The position numbers and the translations under genes are program-made. The notes beneath the pieces were generated by a model. The model was not told the origin of the DNA, ran no database searches, and worked only from the letters and a program-made list of their open reading frames with translations. From assembly GCA_963678675.1 (NCBI GenBank), contig OY783199.1, positions 24,611,546 through 24,675,545 of the forward strand: a DNA stretch of 64,000 nt, read 5' to 3'. This document shows, piece after piece, positions 47,575 through 58,965 of the stretch (positions are counted from its first letter, which is position 1; every line of letters starts with the position of its first letter). The stretch comes from Xiphydria camelus (Eukaryota > Arthropoda > Insecta > Hymenoptera > Xiphydriidae).

Positions 47575-49594
47575 GGCATAGGTAGGACGAATTTGCGGAG
47601 AGCGGAAAGTGGGAGAACGAAAGGTCGAAGCTTTCCCGTCTCCGTCTCCATTACTCGAAAATTGCTTTTGAGACTCCGTCGCTGAAGCACTCAAAGTTGT
47701 ATACGGTTATCCCCTTATTTATAATCGGCTCGATTTCCCGCATTGTTTCCCTCGATCGGTTACGGGGTGATCTGCTGCTTCTCTGAGTATGTGCTTGATT
47801 GAAACAAATTAAAAAGAGAAGAGGGGTAGTTAGAGATCATCATAAAAGAAATATAGCGATCCAGCTTAGTTTGCGATCACTGTAAAAAGTTTAGACTAGG
47901 TACCCCTACTGGATGTAGGTATGAGTAAAAAAAATCAAGTGACTCGGGAATCGCAAGCGAATCGGACACAGATCCGACATGGATGTAAGATATTTTAAAC
48001 GGAAGTCCGGAAGCTCGAGCCAGTGACTCGGATCTGATTTTCCTCGAGGGAAGGTCCCTTGACAATCGGCTCGACCATCTCGCCCGGGCCACTAGCCTTC
48101 GTTCCCTAAATTCTCCGGTTTTTGGCAAGGACCTTTGAGCATCCCCCTGGTAAAAAGCTCAGGAATGCATCGAAACGGATTTGTCGCCAACGCCAGATAA
48201 GATTTACTAAAAATAATGAGGACGAAAAACAGTAGGTAATTGAAACTTTGGTGTACTTATAGTGACATTACGTCAGAAGTATGCACGGTAATATTAGTTT
48301 CAGTCTTTTTTATGAAAATATATCTAGTAATACGAATTTATTTGCGATAGTGCACACATGAATACTATACTAGGTGAACGTTAACAAATATTTACGTGGA
48401 AAATTAACTCGACACGGTGCAGGACTTTTCCGAGCAAGTACCTGGTGCCCAGTGGAGCTACAAGTTTACGACTTACTGCAGTAAACAATGTTCGCATCCC
48501 GACGCATTTTACGAAGATACCTATTGACCCGGATAAAATAGTCGTGTATTTTCCCCATCGTCAGGCTACGAGAGCGAGGAAGCGCGGGTAGCTGGGACGG
48601 CTATCAAAGTGATGCAGTGGTGCATTTCCTTGGTCGACTATAAACCTTTCGTGATGTTTGCGATCAGGGGTAAACTGCTCGTGAAGGGGGAGAATCCGCT
48701 CGCGCACTTATACGGGAGAACTTCTTAAGTGCCCCGCACTTTTTTCGTTTAACACTTGAAAAACCTTCGTAATCTTTCGTGGAACGTCGTCGTGCTTCTT
48801 CCTGCTCAAGAGTGATTTTCTTATCGCGAATTTAAAATGCTTTCTACGATATCACGATTTTTATTAAATATCCAATCTCACATTTTTCTCATAGTAGTTT
48901 TTCCGGCCAGTGGAATAAATTGCAGGTACTTACGAGGTTGCAAACCGCCCCGACGTTGTCCGTTTTTTCCTCGCCAGGATTATGGTCGGCTCTGTGGATT
49001 TTTTTTTTTCAGGCAGTCAATATTTCCGCTTCGTCGGGGGGAAAGAAAGCCACTTTTTCTGCATAGTCAGAGCTGCTGCTCATGCTCGTCGCCCCGCCGT
49101 TCTCCCGTCGACGACGCGACGCGACGCGATTATAGAAGCGATGAAAAAATCTACGCTAAATTTTCGCGAGACGAGGATGCGGGATTAATGTCGCACGTAA
49201 TTATCGGGAGAAAAGAAAAACTCGACACTGCGATAGTTTATCGGATGACCGGCGCTCGTTTCAGCTGAAAGATAATCGTTAATTCGCCGCGACGCACTGA
49301 GGAAGTTAACGAACTGTTCGAGTCTCGTCAATAGCTCGGGACGTCGAATACTCGTATCTCATGTCTGGATGGGTTGAAGTAAAAGGAGCCATTCTATTCC
49401 TAAACTTATTATCTTTATCCGGCGTTTTATAGAATCGTTCGATCGAAGATCGCGATGTGTCTTGAATTAAAAGGGTCCTTCTCCGTTTTACGAAGAGCTT
49501 CTCGGAAAGGTCTTCTCGGTTCTTTCCTTATCGCATCGAGTAAGGAACTTTTAGCGATGATGTGCTGCGCTGGAGTCAGCTTTCGAGCGATTAT

Positions 49595-49905
49595 TATTAG
49601 GTCGATATCTCGAAGGAAATATAAGATATCAATGATTTTATGTATCGACAAATTTGTTTTCCTCAGAAAATCATTGATATCTCGATATTCCTTCGAGATT
49701 TTATCGAGAGTCTATCATTTTTGGAATCAGCACGAAAAAATACATCGAATAGGGTGGTCTGAAATTTAATTTCAGAGATCTCGATTTTTGCGAAAATCTT
49801 AAGGGGTACGACATGATTTCAATTTTTCGCAAAAATCTAAATCTCTGGAATCGATCGCTCGACCACCCCGATCGATCTTGTGTATTTTTTCGCGTTTATT
49901 ACGAA
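49595..49905. repeat. Single copy of the GATATC hairpin repeat family
   Basis: Contains ggtcgatatctcgaaggaaatataagatatcaatgatttt-type sequence, tttttggaatcagcacgaaaaaatacatcgaatagggtgg, aatctctggaatcg and ctcgaccaccc, in the same order as the 311-bp units. It also shows the internal hairpin pair around a short spacer (about 49,775-49,870). Confidence 0.82.
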
Positions 49906-51910
49906 GAGCACAATCATTCGATTAACATTCGGTCGATGATCATGCATCGCAGGAGACAAATAGAGAACTCCGATAAAACGCGTTCCGTGACAGCTTTCCG
50001 AAGCTCTGTCACTAGCTTTTTTTTGGTCACCACCGTTACACCGATCTTCTGTTTTTCCTCTTCCCTATCCCTTTTGTTCGAGACTCCTTTAGGGTGCTCT
50101 TTGTCCACCGAGAAAATGAAACTGTCGGAGCTCGTGCCCATATGGCTTACCCTGAGTCGATGACGACATCTAAGAAGCTTTTTACGAGGCAGTGGCGCGA
50201 TAAAATGCCATTCTCTGCGAAACTGAAATTACGACGACTCGGCTTTTCCTCATATCACGCGCACCTACGCGCCTACCCGAGACGACCGACTCTTTTACGG
50301 CTGATATTATACCTGGCAGGTAAAACGGGGCTGAAGGAAACATAACTATATATCAGTTAGAGAGACGGAAGCGTATTAGAAAGTGACTTTCTATGTATAG
50401 ATACTTTATTTGACTCGCATTCAATGGTTTCAGTGAATCGGAGGCGCGATTAATGAGAATTCCGAAGATGCTCGAGAAATCGTGCGTTCGCAGGGTAACG
50501 ACAAACCCGTGAAATAATCAAGTCCGCTTACTCTTTCGTCGAGATCCTTCGATCGCAGTACGCGAGCAGTTGTACACCAAGAACTCTCCTTGATTAATCT
50601 CTGATCGGGAATGCGACTTCGCTCGAACTCTACTTCGACATTCATTGTATAAGTTGCAGGATTGCAACCGTGCTCTAACTACCTCACTTCCGACGAGTTG
50701 AACTGTCCGGGATTTGCATTGACTACTCGCAGAGCACGGCAGCGCAAAGTCGTCCTCTGCGAGCATTTCTATCGCAACCTCTATATCGCGCAGCAATCCG
50801 TAGCGTACATCGTTATGCAAGCAGTGACAACGCTCCCTCGATACCTCGCGCAACCTTTGCGCGCACGAAGAAGGAGACGAGAGACCTTTCGCATCGTGCA
50901 TTCTTCACGAGGTCGCAGCGAGTTGCATCCCCTTTCCTGCAAGACGCAAACAACCTCCGCGCGCGGTAGGATAACAGCGACATTCGTATAACGGAGATTC
51001 GCCGCGGGTATATCGCACCTCCTCTCCTCCCGGGTAATCCTGAAACCGCTCGGCGAGCGAAGTTGCCACTACACCCCCTCCCGATGAAGCGCAACACGGT
51101 GTAAACGGGCGAACTAGCGGTGGAGTCGCTCCGCGCTTGCGACAAAGAGCAGAGCGACGTGGGGTGGGGTGCAGCCAAGGCGGCATAAATCCATAATGTA
51201 GTAGTACAGGAGTGCCGGTAGATTAGCCAGGACGCGACAAGAACAAATGACCTCCCTCTCTCCCTCAGTCTCACCGTTGATACGAGTATATGACAACTCG
51301 TCGATGAGCTCCACGCGCGCGATATTGCTTTATCGAGTGATCGTCAAGTTCGGCGCAAGAGGACTTGCCTTTCTATTCGCGTTGCTCGCTTCGACCATCG
51401 CGCGGCAATACGTTTCCTCCATTCCCAGCGCGACGTCCGAGTTCTCGTGCTCCCGCGGGGCGGATAACGTTCGGTCCGTTACTACGTTCGCATAGCGGGA
51501 GCTGAATGCGGATTACGCGGCTAGCATACCCCCGGGATCTTCGGGAGTGAGCGAGTCGGTGCTGTGAAAGGGATCGATTATTTTTTTCGGATTTATGGAA
51601 ATTGCGTAATTACATGAGATATGGGAGGACGGTCCAATTACGTTTCTTTCCTCTGGAAAACCAGCTAAATTGGAGATGAGAAAATTCCTTCGGATGTTTG
51701 GTCAGCGCCACATCAAACGCTCGTTGACGAGGGTACGACGCGTTCATCGAAACGCGGAATTTCTGTTGTCTCGTGAGACCGGTCTGAGTGGGATACGCGT
51801 AGGCTTCGACTTTCGATCGTAAGTTGAGTTTGATCATGGAAAGTAACTACGTCGATAACACGTTTTTTCGTATATTTTGGGAAAATTAAATCAGAATTGA
51901 TTTATGTACA
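49906..51910 (+). other. Intron, CpG-rich, no recognised exon
   Basis: Dense CpG block at 50.4-51.5 kb with overlapping chance frames on both strands. No domain or splice-supported exon was recognised. Confidence 0.5.
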
Positions 51911-51914
51911 TTTA

Positions 51915-52130
51915 CACTGGAAAAAGTAATTAGATAATGACAAAATGCATCTAGTTAAATACGTTGTTATTCTAACCAAAATACTGGTCGATATTCAACC
52001 GAATATCCAGTTATTTTAATCAAATATTTAGTTATCCCAACCAAACAAATAGAGAGGATCCATATTTCGCTAAACAGTTTAGTCCTCGTCTCCAAGATTT
52101 TGGTTAAATTGACCAAATTTTTTGCCTCAA
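51915..52130 (-). mobile_element. Uninterrupted CACTGAG-family element
   Basis: Left tip CACTGGAAAAAGTAATTAG after TA (51913-51914). The other tip has decayed (about TTTTTTGCCTCAA). Read on the minus strand it aligns along its length with the outer parts of the 35,180-37,081 element, without the 1.69-kb insertion. It therefore serves as an empty-site relative. Confidence 0.8.
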
Positions 52131-55100
52131 TACACGTTCGTCATTACACGTTCAATTCATGCTTTACTTTCCTTTTGAATCCTTCATATCAAATCGATCA
52201 AAGTTATAAGATTCACATTCACATTTATTTGATTATGTCGTACAAGAATACAGGACCCCTTCGAGAAATTAACGGAATAAAGTAATTCGATTGTCGTCCC
52301 TCCTCCGTTATACAGAATCATCGTCAGATCCCGAAGCTACACCGCCGGAACCCTCGAACGCCGCCCTCCCGCGCCACCTCTCCGCTTCATTCTTTATTCA
52401 TGAAGCGTTATACGGACTCGACTTTTCCCTTGCGAATTTTCACGCGTTTTAAGCCGTTGACATGTGCCCGCGTTTCGACGTTATCGCGAGCGGGCAGCTC
52501 GCACCCGCTTTCGGGATTTCATTCGGATATTTCGTACGGTCCAAAAGACGGGATATCTGCATTTATATGTGTACCCACGACACACCGTGACGCGCTGATT
52601 GCTATTTGCCGAGTGTTCGTGTTTTCCGAAACGACGCGTAAACACGGCGGGAAAGAAGCTCGAGGGGATCTGTAAATAGCATAAATTACAATTTTCCTCG
52701 TGTAATGTACGGCGCACGGAGAATAATCGGATTTCTGACATAAAAAAAGTGCAATTTGTTTCGTTTCATTTTTTCATTCGTCAAGCAGTGTCAGAGTTAA
52801 GCTCGATTTGATTACAGAAACGACCGATACACTGATATTTTAAGTCGACTGGAATGTATTCCTTGAATTTCATTGATAAAAATGAAGCGCATACCAGTGC
52901 ACGATACGACCTTATCAATTGCCCCGTATCGTTCGTTAAAAATCGTTTTTATCTCGCACGTGGCTCGTGACACGCCCGAATATCTCGTCCCACATCCCAC
53001 AGTTAAAAGTGCACATCTCTCTACGGCGTTATGTTAAATACAACGTTTTCACAGTAGCTCGACGTTGCGCGGCTTGCCTATTTAATAATGAGTGCCCGCG
53101 GCCGCCGCAGCACCGCTACATCGATTTTACCAAATCCATGGGAAGCTGGAGGGACTGGGAGGGCGGGCGGGTGGTATAGACGACAGCTGCCGCGTCAACG
53201 GATGCAGTTCCACGTTATCTAAGTATACGGCTGTGTGACTCAGCCGTTTCTCCTTTCATCGGCTGACGAGATTAAGTAACGGCTTCTTGCACCTTTCGGC
53301 GCAAAACGCATCGTACGCGGACTGCAAAACGTCTTCAACCGTGAATTGACTGAAGTTACCCTTTGCATTACAGTTTTGAAATTGTAAGCAGAGCAGGTAG
53401 CTATACCTATCAGTCGCTGGATACGCGCGATAGTGGCCCGCGCATGCAGCCTCTCGACCGAGGTTTTTCGACCGATACACAGAGGTCAATTTTTTGCCCC
53501 GGCGGATATGAAGTCACCCCGAAAGGTTCCTCCGAGACCGCGTCCCTTCATCTCACATTCTTCACACGGTCAAGCTTATACAACCTCGACACGTCCGACC
53601 TAAAAATAATCCACTTTTCGGGCAACACCGTCTCGCGTCGATGGCGAAAGCCTTTCGCCTCGTACACGCGTTTATCGTTGAATTCTACTGATTGACCGAC
53701 GCGACGGACACAAGCGACCAAGCCGGACGTCATCGTTTACAGACACCCCCGACCCCGATGGTACCACGGTTACCACGCGCATAGTAAACCTGATTCCACA
53801 GCCAAGGGCGGAGGACACGCCGAGGGTAGCGGTATACACGCATGTATATTCCGGGATCGGTGAGACGGCGCGACCCTTATTAATCACGCGTAACCTCGGG
53901 ATCGAAGCGCAGAGGGTCGAAGGGAGACCATCATTTCCGCTTAGTCCGCCGCGCGGATCGATCGATAGTTCGATCAATCTATTCGATACTCGGTCTGTTT
54001 TCACTGGCACATACACAACCCTAGGAGGGAGCAAGCGAGGGAAGACACGGGAGAAGGATATATGGAGGAACGAGGAGAGAAAGAGAGGGAGAGAGATGCG
54101 TCCCTCGAATTAACTGAACACCGGCTCAGCCGGCTTTTATAGAAAATCGAAAGCTTTTAGATTTATCAGTTGACGCTCTAATACGTCGACATGCTGCCTT
54201 TCGCTTCGTGCCTTTTTTCACCTTCTTCGGATCGCCGAGACAGAGAGAGAGAGAGATTCCTCGGGCTTTGTTAAATCAATTCTATTTATACGACCTCCTT
54301 CGTTCTTTCCTCGCAACGCGACCGCTCTCTCCATCTGGTTACCCCTTTTCTCGTGCTCTCGCTATTCGCTGGCCGATTCACTTGGACCACCGCTCCGAGA
54401 TTCTCGCGCGAAATCAAAATTCCCGTTTTATTCAGGCGCCGCGTCGAATTATTTTCCGTCGCTCGGGGATTTTGTCGGAGGGAGTTGCTGGATTGGAGGG
54501 AAGGGGGTGTACACTTGCGACTACGCGATTGCTCCGATCGCACAGCCGTCTGAACTCCTCGACGGAGTTCGGCGTGTCTCTTTACATTCGTTACGCGATT
54601 CTCGAGGCAAATTAAGTTTCGTCGGAACGGAACGTCGTTCGAGAAGTATTATCGCATTCGCTCTCCCCCTTTCGCCTCCTGCATCGGACGAGAAGAACCT
54701 TGAAGCGGCACGACATTGCGAGCCCTCCGGCGCTTTCCCCGACTCCCTCGGAGTCCACGCTTCGTCGACCTTGACCGTCGGGAACAATCGGCCCGAAGGC
54801 GGAAGCTATGAGAAAATCGGGGAACAATGGAGAACGGTGATCGTTGAGAGAACTCTCGGGGTGGTATCCGCGTTGTTCGCGCGACGTGATTCGATATTGA
54901 CGTAAACTGTGTCTTTTTTGAATCCTTGTTCAGGGTTGAGTTTCAAATACCATAACGGTAGGTACTTTACGTGATGGTATTTGGAATAATACCTGACGGA
55001 AATAATTAGTGGCGCCAAACAAATATTTCATTCAATCAGAAGCACGATATAATTCCAAAATCAAGCCAAGATTGTCTTCGTGCGAGGAAATGTTTCATAG

Positions 55101-58100
55101 GTTCGAGTAACTTTTTTCACGCAGGAAAATTGAGGAAGAATTTCTCATCTTAACAACGGCGTTTTTGTGAATCAAGAATGTATATTTCTCGACCAAGAAT
55201 CTCAGTATTGAACATTTTCCATATCATGTGTCCTTCGTTCGAGAAATTTTTTTTTGTCACTCAGTGTTAAATACTCGGTTTCATGTGCGTCCTCGACGCA
55301 TGTGAAATCATCTTTCACACACCAATTCGTGAAAAGTTGCGCAGTGCGTGAAATCGTCAACCTCGTATTTGACACTTAGTGACAAAAAATAGAATTCGTT
55401 ATTCGGTTGTTTCGCGCCGTTCTAACGAAAATAACTAATTGTTTTGATACCAGCAATTATTTCTCTCAGTACAGTGGCTCTCAGTACAGTGGGAGTCATA
55501 GGAAACCGGGAATAAAATTTCACCGTAGCAAACGCGATATACCCTGGTATTTCGGTATATAATCTAGATTATACTTTTTAAGCTTCCCGGTAAATATACC
55601 GCGACTTTACTTTGTCGTATTTTTTTTTAGCCGCTTTCTCCCGACGACACTACGCGGTTTTACTTCACGAGTCGTTCCACCGCCTCTGTCTCTTCCCTCC
55701 CGCCGTCGAATTCGATTAGACTCGAGCGCGGGTCGCCCGGGGAAAATATCGGAGCGGGGCGAAAACCGTTGTCGAAACGCGGGAGGGGCTGCGATACAGA
55801 AGCCGAGGGAGGGAAAGCATCCTCGGAGGTCCTCGCCGTCGGAAGCGACCTTGTGCTCGTCGAAAGCAATTTCTCGAATGTGGACGCAATAAGGAGAGCG
55901 CTCGCGGTCATTTCGCGAGTTGAATATAAATGTAAAATTTCCTCCGCGAAGAGGGAGATATGAAGTGAGGGACGCGAGGCGGAGCCGGAGAGGAACACAA
56001 TTTGCATGCCTTTGTCCTCCGATTCTGCGCCTCCGTGCCGAGGACAGAAGCATTGAGAGAAGCGGGGGAGGAACGCGTTGGATATTGAATATCCAGCCGA
56101 GGAATCGAATCAGATTAAAGCGTCGCTTATTTGGATCTGCTTTTGGACCGCGGTGGATCGCGCGGAAACGGATGGGCGGAGAAAAATCGGAGGCGGTGGT
56201 GGAGTGGCGCAAGGATGCGGGAAGACGGGAGAGAAGAGAATTTCGTGGACATAACGATCCTTTCATCGTCGGCGGGTAGAACGACGAGGCACAGGACGAA
56301 TACTAAATCCTTCTCGGGTATCTAATTGGATGAAGTTCTAGCGCTAGTTAGGAACTCTTTTCGCCGCCCCCCCCCTGTGTTTCTCTTTGCCCTTTCTGCT
56401 CTCCTTCGTTCCTTCCTTCTCTTTTCTCTCCCTAGGTTGCTCCATCGACATCGTATACAGAATTTAACGTCTCTCGGGTAAACTCGCGCGCGTCTAAGGA
56501 GGCGAGGGATAAACCTCGGCTACTGGGGACCAAACTTCCCCCTTTCCCCGGCTATAGTATATACGGTTACCGCCTGTGGATCCTCACAATCAACGAAAAT
56601 TGTAAGCTATCTCCTATTCCGCCCCCGGAGCTCAACCCGAGATTAATGTCAAGGCCCATCGCAGCAACGTTCTCCATCTTCGTAACGAGATAGGTTAGGA
56701 GCGTTAAATTACGGTCTTGCTGTTATTTACCGAGCTAGGATAGGCGAATAGCGCCCCGCATCCGATCCGATGAAACCACGCGTCCCGAGGAAAGAGATCT
56801 CTCGCACTTTCTTCGTTGCTTTATACGTATCTCTTACCTTCTAATCGTAAAGGAGATTCGGCATTCTCACGTGGAATCAATGGACGAAATTTTCACTTTC
56901 GCCGAAATCGATGGCGCGCGGAGCTGTCGCTGGATCGTCGGGAGGAGAAGAAACGGAGAAAGATAAGGAGTATACGCCCAATTTTAATTTCCTCCGCGAT
57001 GAAGGTTTCCTCTCTCCATTTTATTCTCCCCTTCGCCGATGAGCGCAGCAGTCGCGGTGACAGCTTTTCCCCCCCGAGACGCTTCGCGGAGTTTTGATAT
57101 CGAGAAAATGGAAATTTAAAGAGGTCCGAAGGGATACGTTCTATTTCAATTTTGCTAGTAATTACATATATCATTTTATATCATTCAATTTTGCCTGTTT
57201 TATAATCGAAATGTAATCTGTTCTCTCACATTTCGTCGACCGTAACATTACAAATTAGTCCAAAGTGCTATACACGTACGAGACTGGCTTCCATGTGTAG
57301 ACACATATATTCTGTTTCCAGCTGCCTCTCTAATTTCGCCACGTAACATCCGGTATATTCCCGTTCAACAATCAGATGCAGGCGCAGCGCATTCTCTTCG
57401 CTCCGCTGCAGCAGCCGCTATGCATACACCGCACCTGCTGCGCGCGTAGCCGTAATGACCTTCTCGACAACACGGGACGGCTCTACGAGCCACGGAGGTT
57501 CGGTTAGCTCTTTGCGCGTGGATAGATTTTATATCGCGGTAACGCGCGCTTCGCCCGGGGGTCGAAGAAGATGACGAAACGGGCGAAGAGAGGGTGAAGG
57601 TTGGCGCGTGAGTTTCTATGCACTACTCAGCCGCGTGTCGTAACGTCAGCGGCAGCCGAGGATGACGCACAAGAGAGGTTTCCATTTCAAGGATGACTAA
57701 CCCCCGCGGCACCCCTCTCTTCGCTCTTTGCGAAGCGATGCCATCGCCTGGTTTATCTCTTCTCTCCTTCGCCCGTCGCTGTATGTGTCGCGTGTGCTCT
57801 CGCCGGCTCTGCCGTGATCCACCCTCTCCGCATTCCCACGCCGCGCTTCCACCTACGAATAAATAACTGTGGCGCGGCGCGAAAGGAGAAATTCCATTCC
57901 GTCGGGCGGCTGCGGCGGGTTTCAAGGTTCTTCCGTATTTGCGGGCCTCGAAGTCGCGGCGTCGCGACACTCGCAATCTCTCCCTCGCGCAATGACGTCG
58001 CCTCGAGACGGCCGGCTTAGTGATTAACCGCGACTGTACGTCGTCTCGAGGAAACTGTTTGGAGGGAGTAAAAGTAGAAGAAGAAGTAGAGATATCGAGA

Positions 58101-58650
58101 AAGAGAGAGGTGGAATGAAACGATCGACTTTCCTCCTGGGCGATGAGCAAATTCGAGCTTTTTAAACGCGACGCTTCGCAACTCCTCGAACGACCTAGAA
58201 ATATTCGCAAATATACGGCAAGGAATGCCTGTCGAGTTTTTTTCAAGGACTACCTTTTTGCGACGCCTCGAATCCTCCGAACGAACGTGCCTCGAAGTAG
58301 GGACGATGTCTCTGGGGGCGACTATTCCAGATTTGCCGCGCACGCCTTTCAGCGCCAAGGCGACTCGCGATAAAAATCCTTTTTCACGGACATCGAAGAG
58401 ACTTCGTTACGGTGCGTCCTTCCATTTTCCAGTCGTGCTCGGGCGGTGGATTAAATCGGGATGGAACTTCCGACTCGTTTATTCCAGCAATGCATCAGAG
58501 TGTGACAAGTCTTGATTAAGTAAAGGCACATTCGTTGACATAAAGATCAAACGTTGTCAGTGGCAATTACACTGATCAAAAAATGTAGTTCAATCAACCA
58601 AATGTATTCTCTCTGTTCTCCGGTTGATTCGAATAATAGTTTTATTGAAG
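52131..58650 (+). other. Intron, mostly CpG-rich; no recognised exon
   Basis: Includes GA-rich patches (54,060-54,095 and 54,240-54,258), a short hairpin around tttcaaatacca and tggtatttgga at about 54,939-54,990, and the inverted repeat at 55.25-55.39 kb. CpG-rich blocks at 55.6-56.3 and 57.4-58.5 kb carry the longest open frames of the window (219 and 207 codons, minus strand), but these have no recognisable domain and are rich in Arg/Ser, typical of chance frames in CpG-rich DNA. Confidence 0.5.
55250..55391. mobile_element. Short inverted-repeat element, GTCACTCAGTGT ends
   Basis: The left arm ttttttgtcactcagtgtta continues with aatactcgg; the right arm is the complement of attttttgtcactaagtgtc continuing aaatacgagg. 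Arms are about 35 bp and the total about 142 bp. A second short hairpin (catgtgcgtcctcgacgcatg) sits inside. Confidence 0.75.
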
Positions 58651-58654
58651 CGAC

Positions 58655-58965
58655 GTCGTATCTCTTGATATTTTCGCAAAAATTGAAATCTCTAGAATCG
58701 GTCGTTCGACCATCTTATGTATTTTTTCGCGCCGATTACGAAAATCACAGTTATTAGGTGCAAACCTGGAAGGAAATATAAGATATTAGCGATTTTATGT
58801 CGAAACAAATTATTTTTCCCCATAAAATCGACAATATCTCGGTGTTCCATTGAGATTTCCTCAATAAATCTGTACTTTTCATAATCAGCGCAAAAAATAC
58901 ACAAAATAGGATGATCGAACGATCGATTTCTAAGATTTCGATTTTTTGCAAAATATCAAGGGGTG
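58655..58965. repeat. Single copy of the GATATC hairpin repeat family
   Basis: Contains gaaatctctagaatcgg, cgaccatcttatgtattttt, ccgattacgaaaatcac, ggaaatataagatatt, ccccataaaatcgacaatatctc, aggatgatcgaacgatcgat. The central part is closest to the 30.1-kb copy. Confidence 0.82.

Larger units (their letters stand above)
43812..49590 (+). other. Intron, no confident exon
   Basis: Contains CAG (45,461-45,479), CTG (45,960-45,983) and CTC (47,548-47,574) trinucleotide tracts in CpG-rich sequence, plus AT-rich stretches at 44.1-44.7 and 47.7-48.4 kb. Frames across the CAG and CTG tracts are discussed under rejected items. A T9-cag acceptor-like site at 49,012 opens a frame to 49,268, but nothing is recognised in it. 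Confidence 0.5.

Noticed and set aside
55607..56266. Longest open frame in the window, 219 codons, minus strand
   Set aside because: Arg/Ser-rich composition in a CpG-rich block, overlapping open frames on the other strand, no recognisable domain and no supporting splice structure.
57623..58246. 207-codon frame, minus strand
   Set aside because: Same reasoning: biased composition, no domain, no exon borders.
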